Source of the DNA: an uncultured Mitsuokella sp.
GTDB lineage: Bacteria; Bacillota; Negativicutes; Selenomonadales; Selenomonadaceae
DNA length: 28,422 bases
Direction: 5' to 3'
Assembly (NCBI GenBank): GCA_900770895.1
Contig: CAAGMF010000167.1
Span: forward strand, 1-28,422
The notes below the pieces were generated by a model. That model had not been told where the DNA came from, did not search any database, and saw only the letters and a list, made by a program, of their open reading frames with translations. The translations under genes were made by a program, and so were the position numbers. Shown here piece by piece: positions 9,036 to 16,258 of this stretch (position 1 is the first letter of the stretch; every line of letters starts with the position of its first letter).

Positions 9036-9689
9036 ATGAGCACGAAAGAAGAAGTATTGGCAAAACTGAAGAAGAGCATCGAGGAACTGGATGAGGATCT
9101 GGCGACGGAGGGCGCTAAAGAAGCAGTGGAGCTCGGCATCGATCCGATTACTGCGATCAGCGATGGCCTGGGCGCTGGCATGCAGACCCAGAGCGATCTG
9201 TTCGATGAAGGCGAGGTCTTCGTCCCGCAGCTCGTCGTCGCGGCAGATATATTCGAGCAGGCCATCGGCATCATCACGGCTGACCTCTCGGAGGAGGCCA
9301 AGAATGCTTCGTCCCTGGGCAAGGTCCTGATCTGCACGGTCGACAGCGATATCCATGATATCGGCAAGAACATCGTCAAGACGATGCTGGCGGCGAGCGG
9401 GTTCGAGGTATTCGATCTCGGCCGTGATGTCTCGAGCGCCGAGGTCGTCGAGAAGGCGAAGGAGTACGACGTCGACATCATCGCCGGTGCTGCACTCATG
9501 ACGACGACGATGCCGGCTCAGCGCGAGATCATCGAGCTGCTGAAGGAAGATGGCATCCGCGACCAGTACAAGTGCATGTTCGGCGGCGCTCCGGTCTCGC
9601 CGGAATGGGTCAAGGAGATAGGCGCTGATGCCTATGCTGAGAATGCGGCCGAGGCCGTGGAGCAGGCCAAGAAACTCATGGCCATGTAA
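9036..9689 (+). CDS. Corrinoid (methyltransferase-associated B12-binding) protein 1
   Basis: This 217-residue cytosolic corrinoid shuttle protein is of the MtmC/MtbC/MttC type. An N-terminal helical cap (about 1-90) is followed by a Rossmann-like B12-binding domain (about 93-217) with DSDIHDIGKN; His107 is the expected lower axial cobalt ligand. It would accept a methyl group from an amine methyltransferase and pass it to a UroD-type methyltransferase. It is first in a tightly spaced operon with a second corrinoid protein 43 bp downstream. ATG 9036 is chosen because GGGAGG lies about 10 bp upstream; a longer in-frame start at 8955 would translate the terminator hairpin. The cognate methyltransferase is not certain; MtmB (16259-17671) is the only candidate in the window. 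Confidence 0.93.
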   Translation: MSTKEEVLAKLKKSIEELDEDLATEGAKEAVELGIDPITAISDGLGAGMQTQSDLFDEGEVFVPQLVVAADIFEQAIGIITADLSEEAKNASSLGKVLICTVDSDIHDIGKNIVKTMLAASGFEVFDLGRDVSSAEVVEKAKEYDVDIIAGAALMTTTMPAQREIIELLKEDGIRDQYKCMFGGAPVSPEWVKEIGADAYAENAAEAVEQAKKLMAM

Positions 9690-9732
9690 TTCTATCGAAT
9701 ATAAGCAGGCAGATACAGGGAGGCATATCATC

Positions 9733-10380
9733 ATGGCAAAAACTGCAGAAGAACTCAACAAGGAACTGGCTGACGCCGTCGTAGATATGGATGAGGATCT
9801 CGTTGGCGATCTCGCGAACGAGGTCATAGAGAATGGCTATGATCCGCTGAACGCGATCGACCAGGGCCTGGCCAAGGGCATGGACGAGGCTGGCAAGCTC
9901 TTCGAGGAAGAGGAGTATTTCGTCCCGGAGCTCCTGATGTGCTCCGATGCGGTCAACACGGGCATCGATATCCTGAAGCCGCATATCCATCTCGATGATG
10001 CCGGTGAGCGTCATAAGATCGTCGTCGGCGTCATCGAGGGCGATACGCACGATATCGGCAAGAACCTCGTCAAGGTCATGCTGAGTGCCGCGAACTTCGA
10101 GGTCATCGATGCCGGCCGCGATGTCCCGCCCGAGGTATTCGTCGATACGGCCGTAAAGGAAGGCGCGCAGATCATCATGATCGCTGCGCTCATGACGACG
10201 ACGATGGACCGCATCGCTGATACGATCAATCTCATCAAAGAGCGCGGTCTCGAGGGCAAAATCAAGGTAGTCATCGGTGGTGCTCCGATATCGCCGGCTT
10301 TCGCGAAGAAGATCGGGGCCGATGCCTACAGTATCAATGCTAACGCCGCCGTGAGAATAGCCCGCGAGATGCTGGGCTGA
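9733..10380 (+). CDS. Corrinoid protein 2
   Basis: This 215-residue MtmC/MtbC-like protein has a helical cap (about 1-90) and a B12-binding Rossmann domain. The motif GDTHDIGKNLV places the cobalt-ligand histidine at residue 106. It has the family C-terminal block VVIGGAPISPAFAKKIGADAY. Sequence identity with corrinoid protein 1 is clear but far from complete, so these are paralogues rather than a recent tandem duplication, and they may serve different substrates. It has its own ribosome site (GGGAGG before ATG 9733) and is followed 16 bp later by the first UroD-type methyltransferase, its probable methyl-accepting partner. Confidence 0.93.
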   Translation: MAKTAEELNKELADAVVDMDEDLVGDLANEVIENGYDPLNAIDQGLAKGMDEAGKLFEEEEYFVPELLMCSDAVNTGIDILKPHIHLDDAGERHKIVVGVIEGDTHDIGKNLVKVMLSAANFEVIDAGRDVPPEVFVDTAVKEGAQIIMIAALMTTTMDRIADTINLIKERGLEGKIKVVIGGAPISPAFAKKIGADAYSINANAAVRIAREMLG

Positions 10381-10396
10381 GAGAGGAGCGATTCAT

Positions 10397-11419
10397 ATGG
10401 ATGCTTTGACACCAAAGGAGCGCCTGCTGCGCTCGCTGAAGAAGGAGAAGGTCGATCGTCATCCGGTCATCTGCCCGGGCGGCATGATGAATGCGGCTCT
10501 GGTCGAGATCATGCAGCATACCGGCCATACCCTGCCGGAGGCGCATCATGTCGACAGCCTCATGCGCGAGCTGGCTTACGATGTCTACGACAATACCGGC
10601 TTTGAGAATTTCGGCATCCCGTTCTGCATGACGGTCGAGGCCGAGGCGCTCGGCAGCCCTATAGATTTCGGATCGCTCTCCTGTGAGCCGAAGATCAAGG
10701 TCGAGGCCTATAAGTCGGTCAAGGATGTCGAGTTCAAGCCGCGCGGCGTCATGGCGAAGAGCAGCCGTGTCGCGGCCGTCGTCCAGTCGCTGCACTATCT
10801 GTCCGAGAAATATCCGGATGTGCCGGCCATCGGCAGCCTGACCGGGCCACTCTCGACCTCGGCCTCCATCGTCGATCCGATGACGTTCCTGAAGCAGCTG
10901 CGCCGCGAGAAGGAAGCTGCGCACAAGGTCCTCGACTACGTGACGGGCCACCTCATCGACTACGCTCAGCTCATGGTCGATAACGGCGCGACGGTCATAT
11001 CGATCGCCGACCCGACGGCTACCGGCGAGATTCTCGGACCGAAGATGTTCAAAGAGTACGCGGTCTACTATATAAATAAGCTCGTTGACGCCATCCATGC
11101 GATGGGCGTGCCGGTCATCGTCCACATCTGCGGCGAGATGGCTATGGTGAAGCCGCAGATCGCTGAGCTGCACGGCGATGCGATCAGCGTCGATGCTTTC
11201 GTCAATCTGAAGCAGATGAAGGAAGAGTACAACACGCTGACCACGATGGGCAACCTCAGTACGTATCTGCTCGAGTTCAGCGATCCGGATACGATATACA
11301 AGCAGTCCAAGGTGCTGCTGCGCAACAATATCGACATCATATCGCCGGCCTGCGGCCTCAGTACTTCGACCGCGCTGAAAAATATCCAGGCATTCACGAC
11401 AGCCATCAAGGAGGAGTAA
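10397..11419 (+). CDS. UroD-family methylcobamide methyltransferase 1 (MtbA/MtaA-like)
   Basis: This 340-residue protein has a uroporphyrinogen-decarboxylase-type TIM barrel. The zinc site used by MtaA/MtbA to activate a thiol is visible as His243-x-Cys245 (VHICGE) and Cys319 (SPACGLSTSTAL). In methanogens the family moves methyl from a corrinoid protein to coenzyme M. In a bacterium without evidence of coenzyme M the acceptor is probably tetrahydrofolate, which is inference. It lies in the operon between corrinoid protein 2 (16 bp upstream) and a corrinoid activator (2 bp downstream), so translational coupling is likely. A substrate-side role cannot be excluded. Confidence 0.88.
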   Translation: MDALTPKERLLRSLKKEKVDRHPVICPGGMMNAALVEIMQHTGHTLPEAHHVDSLMRELAYDVYDNTGFENFGIPFCMTVEAEALGSPIDFGSLSCEPKIKVEAYKSVKDVEFKPRGVMAKSSRVAAVVQSLHYLSEKYPDVPAIGSLTGPLSTSASIVDPMTFLKQLRREKEAAHKVLDYVTGHLIDYAQLMVDNGATVISIADPTATGEILGPKMFKEYAVYYINKLVDAIHAMGVPVIVHICGEMAMVKPQIAELHGDAISVDAFVNLKQMKEEYNTLTTMGNLSTYLLEFSDPDTIYKQSKVLLRNNIDIISPACGLSTSTALKNIQAFTTAIKEE

Positions 11420-11421
11420 TC

Positions 11422-13089
11422 ATGCCGCAGATATTCTTTAAAGAACAGGGGCAGCATGTAGAGGTCGCCGCGGGCACTACGATCCTCCAGGCGGCCAGGG
11501 ACGCAGGCATCATTGTCGAGTCGCCCTGCGATGGCGTCGGTACCTGCGGCAAATGCAAGGTGCTGCTGGAGGACGCGCCGGCAGGCAGCTACAAAGTAGA
11601 GGAAGCTCACTACCAGATGCCGCCGGAGCTCGCGGCCAAGGGCTATGTGCTGGCCTGCCATACGAAGGTGCTCGGCGATATCACCGTCATAGCCGAGAAC
11701 ACGGCCAAGCAGAATAAGTCCCTCAAGATACTGAGCGAGGGCGAGAGCTTCTCCTACGAGATCGATCCGTATTTCCATAAGGAATATGCGGACGGCAAGA
11801 CGAAAGTCTATGCCGGCGACAAGCTCGTCGGCGAGGAAGATGGCGATACGCGTGACAAGTTCTACGGTCTCGCCATCGATATCGGGACGACGACGCTCGT
11901 CACGGCGCTCATCGACATGAATACCGGGGAGGAACTCGGCTCGATGTCGGCGCTGAATCCGCAGAGCCTGCACGCCCAGGATGTCATCACCCGCATCCAC
12001 ATGGCTTCGAAGCCCGAGGGACTCGCGCTGCTCTACGGAGCTATCCGCGATGAGTTCAACAACACCATCCATGCCCTGTGCAAGAAGCTGAACGTCGACA
12101 ACAGGAATATCTACGAGGTCATATACAGCGGCAATACGACGATGATCCATCTCGCCACGAATGTGAACCCGCACTCGCTCGGCCAGTTCCCGTATACGGC
12201 GGCCATCAAGGGCGGCAATACGATACCGGCTGACGACCTTGACATATCGCCATTCGGCGACATATACCTGCCGCCGATCATATCCGCCTATGTCGGCCCG
12301 GATATCACGTCCGGCGTCCTCGCGGCCCAGCTCGAGAAGAAGAAGGGCACGACGCTGTTCATCGATATCGGCACGAACGGCGAGATGATACTGGCGCAGG
12401 ATGGACGCCTCGCTGGCACCTCTACGGCAGCAGGACCGGCTTTCGAGGGCATGAATATCACCTGCGGCATGCGGGCGGGCGATGGCGCGCTCGAGCTGTA
12501 TCAGATCCAGGATGACGGCTCGGTGAAGACGCACATGATCGGCGATACCGCCGCCAAAGGCATCTGCGGCAGCGGCCTGCTCGATATCATCGGCGAGCTC
12601 GTGCGCGTCGGCGTCATCGGCAAGACGGGGCGTCTCGTGAAGCCGGCCCGCGGCAAGTATCCGGAGCCGCTCAAGGCCAACATGAAGGAGAAGGACGGCA
12701 AGCCCGTATTCTATGTAGCGGACGACGTGTACATCACGCAGTCCGATGTCCGTCAGGTGCAGCTCGCCAAAGGCGCGATCCGCGCCGGCGTCGATATGCT
12801 CATGATGGCGCTCGATGTCGATGAGCAGGATGTGGACTGCGTCGAGATCGCTGGCTCGTTCGGCTATCATCTGCGCGAGAGCAGCCTCATCGATCAGGGC
12901 ATGCTGCCGGAGGCTTTCCGGGGCAAGGTCCGCTTCGTCGGCAATACCTCGAAATCCGGAGCCAAGGCATTCCTGCTCAACAAGGGCACGCGCACCTATA
13001 TGGAGAATCTCGTCGAGGATATCAAGGATGTCGAGCTCTCGCAGGATCCGAAGTTCCAGGATGTATTCGTCAAGGCCATGGGCTTCTGA
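11422..13089 (+). CDS. Reductive activator of corrinoid proteins (RACE), [2Fe-2S]/ASKHA type, copy 1
   Basis: This 555-residue protein reduces inactive Co(II) corrinoid back to Co(I) using ATP. Residues about 1-95 form a plant-type [2Fe-2S] ferredoxin with Cys36-x5-Cys42-x2-Cys45 and Cys79. A linker region follows, then an actin-like ASKHA ATPase domain (DUF4445 type) with phosphate-binding segments LAIDIGTTTLVTALID and LFIDIGTNGEMIL, and motifs YSGNTTMIHLA, GICGSGLLDIIGEL and IAGSFGYHL. This is the bacterial architecture with an N-terminal [2Fe-2S] cluster, unlike archaeal RamA with its C-terminal [4Fe-4S] sites. ATG 11422 follows GGAGG and starts 2 bp after the upstream stop. Its clients are presumably the operon's corrinoid proteins. 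Confidence 0.92.
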   Translation: MPQIFFKEQGQHVEVAAGTTILQAARDAGIIVESPCDGVGTCGKCKVLLEDAPAGSYKVEEAHYQMPPELAAKGYVLACHTKVLGDITVIAENTAKQNKSLKILSEGESFSYEIDPYFHKEYADGKTKVYAGDKLVGEEDGDTRDKFYGLAIDIGTTTLVTALIDMNTGEELGSMSALNPQSLHAQDVITRIHMASKPEGLALLYGAIRDEFNNTIHALCKKLNVDNRNIYEVIYSGNTTMIHLATNVNPHSLGQFPYTAAIKGGNTIPADDLDISPFGDIYLPPIISAYVGPDITSGVLAAQLEKKKGTTLFIDIGTNGEMILAQDGRLAGTSTAAGPAFEGMNITCGMRAGDGALELYQIQDDGSVKTHMIGDTAAKGICGSGLLDIIGELVRVGVIGKTGRLVKPARGKYPEPLKANMKEKDGKPVFYVADDVYITQSDVRQVQLAKGAIRAGVDMLMMALDVDEQDVDCVEIAGSFGYHLRESSLIDQGMLPEAFRGKVRFVGNTSKSGAKAFLLNKGTRTYMENLVEDIKDVELSQDPKFQDVFVKAMGF

Positions 13090-13109
13090 CACGGAATGGA
13101 GGCGGTACT

Positions 13110-13781
13110 ATGGCGACGAAGGAGGAACTGACGCATAAGCTCGCTCAGGCGATCGTCGATATGGAGGTCGATGAGGCAGAGGCGGTAGCCAAGGCTATCA
13201 CCGATGCCGGATGGTTCAGCATGGATCTCCTGGAGAAAGGCATCGCGGCCGGCATGGGCGAGGCCAGCCAGTACTACGAGGATGGCGAATATTTCATCCC
13301 CGAGCTGCTGAGCTGCGCGGACGCAGCCGAGGCTGCGACGGACGTATTCCGCCCCTATATGCAGGGACAGTCACCCGAGCCGAAGGGGCGCGTCATCATC
13401 GGCGCTATATGCGGCGATACGCATGACATCGGCAAGAACATCGTCGCGCTCGTCATCCAGGCGGCCGGCTATGAGGTCATCGATCTGGGACGCGATGTGC
13501 CGGCACAGGATTTCGTCGCCGCTGCGGAGCGGGAGCAGGCGGATGTCATTGCGATCGCTTCGCTGATGACCACCTCTATGAACCACATGGCTGATGTGAT
13601 ACAGCTGCTCGAGAAGCGAGGCATACGTGACCGCTATGGGGTCGTCGTCGGCGGCAAGCCGATATCGGCCTCGTTCGCCCGGGAGATCGGAGCCGATAGA
13701 TATGCGGCCAGCGCGGGCGCAGCTGTGCGCATCATAGATGAATGGATGCAAGCCAAAAAGCAGATGCAGGTGGCAGAATGA
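13110..13781 (+). CDS. Corrinoid protein 3
   Basis: This 223-residue corrinoid shuttle protein has a helical cap (about 1-90) and a B12-binding domain containing CGDTHDIGKNIV, with His105 as the predicted cobalt ligand. The C-terminal VVVGGKPISASFAREIGADRY block is typical of the family. It starts 20 bp after the first RACE gene, with a GGAGG ribosome site, and precedes the second UroD-type methyltransferase, so corrinoid protein 3 and that enzyme may form a functional pair just as corrinoid protein 2 pairs with the first. The substrate is unknown. Confidence 0.93.
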   Translation: MATKEELTHKLAQAIVDMEVDEAEAVAKAITDAGWFSMDLLEKGIAAGMGEASQYYEDGEYFIPELLSCADAAEAATDVFRPYMQGQSPEPKGRVIIGAICGDTHDIGKNIVALVIQAAGYEVIDLGRDVPAQDFVAAAEREQADVIAIASLMTTSMNHMADVIQLLEKRGIRDRYGVVVGGKPISASFAREIGADRYAASAGAAVRIIDEWMQAKKQMQVAE

Positions 13782-13792
13782 CAGGCACCTGC
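13766..13792 (+). other. Intercistronic inverted repeat over the corrinoid protein 3 stop codon
   Basis: GCAGGTG (13766-13772) and CACCTGC (13786-13792) flank a 13-nt loop containing the TGA stop. The following CGGGCTTTTATAG is only weakly T-rich. It could be an mRNA-stabilising or partial-termination hairpin, or incidental. Confidence 0.3.
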
Positions 13793-13824
13793 CGGGCTTT
13801 TATAGTAGATGAGGAGGTTTTACA

Positions 13825-14838
13825 ATGAGTATGACAGGCAGAGAACGTCTCCTGAATGCACTGGCTGGCAAGCCGACCGACCGTCCGTCGGTCATCAGTG
13901 CCTGCCAGTATGCTTCGTATGAACTCATGGATGCGACTGGCGCCAGCTGGCCGGAGGCTCACCGCGACGCCGAGCTCATGGCCACGCTGTCCGGCAAGGG
14001 CGGCGCTGAGATTATCGGTCTCGACGCCATCCGCGCCCCGTACTGTCAGACCATAGAGGCCGAGGCACTCGGAGCGAAGATAAAGAGTGGCGGCAAGACG
14101 CACATCCCGAGCATCGCCGAGCATCCCTACAAGCTGGATGATACGCCGGAGTGCCCGGCTGATTTCCTCGAGCGCGGGCGCGTGCCGGTAGCACTCAAAG
14201 CAGTCTCGCTCATGAAGGAGCGCTATGGCGACCAGGTGCTCGTCATGGGCGGCATCGGCGGCCCGTTCAGCATCGCGAACAGTATGATCGGAATCACGCC
14301 GTTCCTGAAGGCGATGTTCAAGACGCCGGACAAGATCAAGCCGTTCCTCGAGGTCGGCCTTGAAGTGGCGAAGAAGTTCGGCCAGGCCTATATCGAGGCT
14401 GGTGCGGATGCCATCGTCATCGAGGATATGATGGCTTCGCTCGATATGATCAGCCCGAAGAATTTCCGCACGCTCGCAGCTCCGTATGAGAAAGAGCTCA
14501 TCGCGTCGCTGGATGTGCCGGTCATCCTGCATATCTGCGGCAAGCTCGACAAAGTCATGCTGGATATCGCTGAGACGGGTGCTACGGCCATCAGCGTCGA
14601 GTCGGCCGTCGATGTGCCGGCTGCGAAGCAGGCCTTTGCCGAGAAGGGCTATAAGACGGCCATCATCGGCGATATCAGCCCGTCGGGCGTGCTGCTCAGC
14701 GGTACGCCGGAGGAGGTAAAGGAAGCCGTACACGACGCGCTCAAGCGCGGCGTCGACATCATATCACCGGGCTGCGCCGTGGCGCCGAGCACGCCGCTGG
14801 CCAATCTGAAGGCTATGGTCGCAGGCGCGCTGGACTGA
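13825..14838 (+). CDS. UroD-family methylcobamide methyltransferase 2 (MtbA/MtaA-like)
   Basis: This 337-residue UroD-type TIM-barrel methyltransferase carries the family zinc ligands His236-x-Cys238 (LHICGK) and Cys317 (SPGCAVAPSTPL). It is clearly divergent from methyltransferase 1: it shares the zinc signatures and the E-A-E-A-L-G active-site segment, but much of the rest differs. It is expected to demethylate methyl-Co(III) corrinoid protein 3 or a partner. The start is ATG 13825 behind GGAGG, 43 bp after corrinoid protein 3. It is followed 34 bp later by a ferredoxin-UroD fusion. The methyl acceptor (tetrahydrofolate or a thiol) is not determined by sequence. Confidence 0.87.
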   Translation: MSMTGRERLLNALAGKPTDRPSVISACQYASYELMDATGASWPEAHRDAELMATLSGKGGAEIIGLDAIRAPYCQTIEAEALGAKIKSGGKTHIPSIAEHPYKLDDTPECPADFLERGRVPVALKAVSLMKERYGDQVLVMGGIGGPFSIANSMIGITPFLKAMFKTPDKIKPFLEVGLEVAKKFGQAYIEAGADAIVIEDMMASLDMISPKNFRTLAAPYEKELIASLDVPVILHICGKLDKVMLDIAETGATAISVESAVDVPAAKQAFAEKGYKTAIIGDISPSGVLLSGTPEEVKEAVHDALKRGVDIISPGCAVAPSTPLANLKAMVAGALD

Positions 14839-14872
14839 CGCTCCGCGCTGCTCATGAAGGGGGTGAGTCGGT

Positions 14873-16084
14873 ATGGTCGTCACATTCATGCCCTCAGGCA
14901 GACGATGCCAGGTCAAGGCCGGTGATACCATACTGAGCATCGCGAAACGCAATGGCATCCCCGTAGATTCATCGTGCAACGGCAGCCGCTGCTGCGGACG
15001 CTGCAAGGTAAAGATCGAAAAGGATGGCCTGCGCGACCGCCATGTGCGCAGCCAGGTCCGGTTCGTATCGCCGCTCGACAGCCGCGAGCGCTCGGCGCTG
15101 TCACGCACCGAGCTCGCTGAGGGCTGGCGGCTGGCCTGCATGGCGAGGCCCTTGACCGACGTGCGCGTGACCGTGCCGAAGGTCGGCAAGAAGCGCCTGA
15201 TTCCCACGGTCACAGGGGAGAAGCTGCCCGTGTTCGACTGCAACCATGCCGGCAGCGAGGAAATACCGCCATTCGTCATCCGCAAGTTCGGCGCCAGCTA
15301 CTGGGATGCCTATCAGTATGCGCCGCTCATGAGTGCGGCGTCGGCACTCATCGCTGACAGCAGCGGCGATCCCGTCTGCAAGCTGCCGTTCTGCGTGACC
15401 GTGGAGGCCGGGGCCTTCGGGGCCGATATCCAGTTCCCGGAAAACGGCCATCTGCCGTTGCCGGGGTCCTACCGCTTCCAGCGGATCGAGGATCTCGCGG
15501 AGCTGCCTGATATCGATTTTTCGACGGGACGCATTGCCGAGGTGCTGGAGTCCGTGCGGCTGCTTCATGCCACAGGACGCAGGATCGTCCTGAAGGTCGA
15601 GGCACCGTTCTCGGTACTGTCGATGATGATGGATTCCATGCTCATATTCCGCGGCGTGCGCAGGCAGCGCGACCTCATCATGGCGGCGCTTGCGAAAATC
15701 AGGCGCAACCTCGTCGAGTACATCGGGCGCGCGTTCCGCGCCGGTGCCGACATCATTTCCTATGCAGACCCGAGCGGCGTCGTCGAATTCGTCGGGCCGA
15801 AGATATTCCAGACAGTGAGCGGCCGGGAGACGGTCGAGTTGCTCAAGGAGGCCAGGAGCCTCCGGCCGGGCGGCATCATCCACATCTGTGGCAAGACATC
15901 GACCTCGCTCGAATATATGGGCATGTGCACCTCGAAGACGTACGAGCTCAGCGGCCGCCGCAATTTCGCGCAGGCGCTCCTCGACATCCACGATCCGGGG
16001 CGCGTCCAGATCACGGGGCACAACTGCATACTCGTCACAGCGGCACCCATAGAGCATCAACGTGTCAGTTTCCTGCAATTTTGA
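14873..16084 (+). CDS. Ferredoxin-UroD fusion: [2Fe-2S] domain joined to a methylcobamide-methyltransferase-like barrel
   Basis: This 403-residue protein joins two modules that are separate elsewhere in the operon. Residues about 1-110 match the RACE-type [2Fe-2S] ferredoxin, with Cys35-x5-Cys41-x2-Cys44 and Cys89; there is an extra Cys40. Residues about 115-403 form a UroD/MtbA-like barrel with KLPFCVTVEAGAFGADI, ISYADPSGVVEFVGPKIF and zinc-type residues His337-x-Cys339 (IHICGK) and Cys385 (GHNC). It lacks the ASKHA ATPase domain of RACE proteins. It is last in the operon, 34 bp after methyltransferase 2, with an AAGGGGGTG ribosome site. A plausible role is electron delivery to, or redox protection of, the corrinoid during methyl transfer; this is inference. 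I know of no characterised protein with this architecture. Confidence 0.82.
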   Translation: MVVTFMPSGRRCQVKAGDTILSIAKRNGIPVDSSCNGSRCCGRCKVKIEKDGLRDRHVRSQVRFVSPLDSRERSALSRTELAEGWRLACMARPLTDVRVTVPKVGKKRLIPTVTGEKLPVFDCNHAGSEEIPPFVIRKFGASYWDAYQYAPLMSAASALIADSSGDPVCKLPFCVTVEAGAFGADIQFPENGHLPLPGSYRFQRIEDLAELPDIDFSTGRIAEVLESVRLLHATGRRIVLKVEAPFSVLSMMMDSMLIFRGVRRQRDLIMAALAKIRRNLVEYIGRAFRAGADIISYADPSGVVEFVGPKIFQTVSGRETVELLKEARSLRPGGIIHICGKTSTSLEYMGMCTSKTYELSGRRNFAQALLDIHDPGRVQITGHNCILVTAAPIEHQRVSFLQF

Positions 16085-16113
16085 CGGCCGGCGCAGAAAT
16101 CTATCATTTCCAC

Positions 16114-16142
16114 TTGCGTATACCCAGAGGCTGTGCTATAAT
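16114..16142 (+). promoter_or_regulatory. Sigma-A promoter of mtmB
   Basis: TTGCGT (16114-16119), 17-bp spacer, TATAAT (16137-16142), giving mtmB its own start within the cluster. Confidence 0.85.
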
Positions 16143-16152
16143 TGCAGATAGA

Positions 16153-16239
16153 AACAAATAAATATATTCCGTTATATAAACGGAAAAGCGATGAGGCTTA
16201 TATGTGTGTAGCGCCAGCTATACGCTATGAGTCTTTTTT
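16153..16239 (+). promoter_or_regulatory. mtmB leader: A-rich element, hairpin and intrinsic terminator
   Basis: AACAAATAAATA (16153-16164) is identical to the corrinoid-operon copy. A 7-bp hairpin follows, TTCCGTT (16167-16173) with AACGGAA (16179-16185) and loop ATATA. A long terminator stem (about 16193-16233) comes next; its core is GTGTAGC paired with GCTATAC around loop GCCA, extended by GAGGCTTATA against TATGAGTC, and it ends in six Ts (16234-16239). The start codon follows 19 bp later. This is the same layout as the amt and corrinoid-operon leaders. Confidence 0.78.
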
Positions 16240-16258
16240 GTTTTGAGGAGGGAGCAAT

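Noticed and set aside
11068..13092. 674-codon reverse open frame opposite the first RACE gene
   Set aside because: It is the antisense of conserved RACE and methyltransferase coding sequence; the long frame comes from the GC-rich codon bias.
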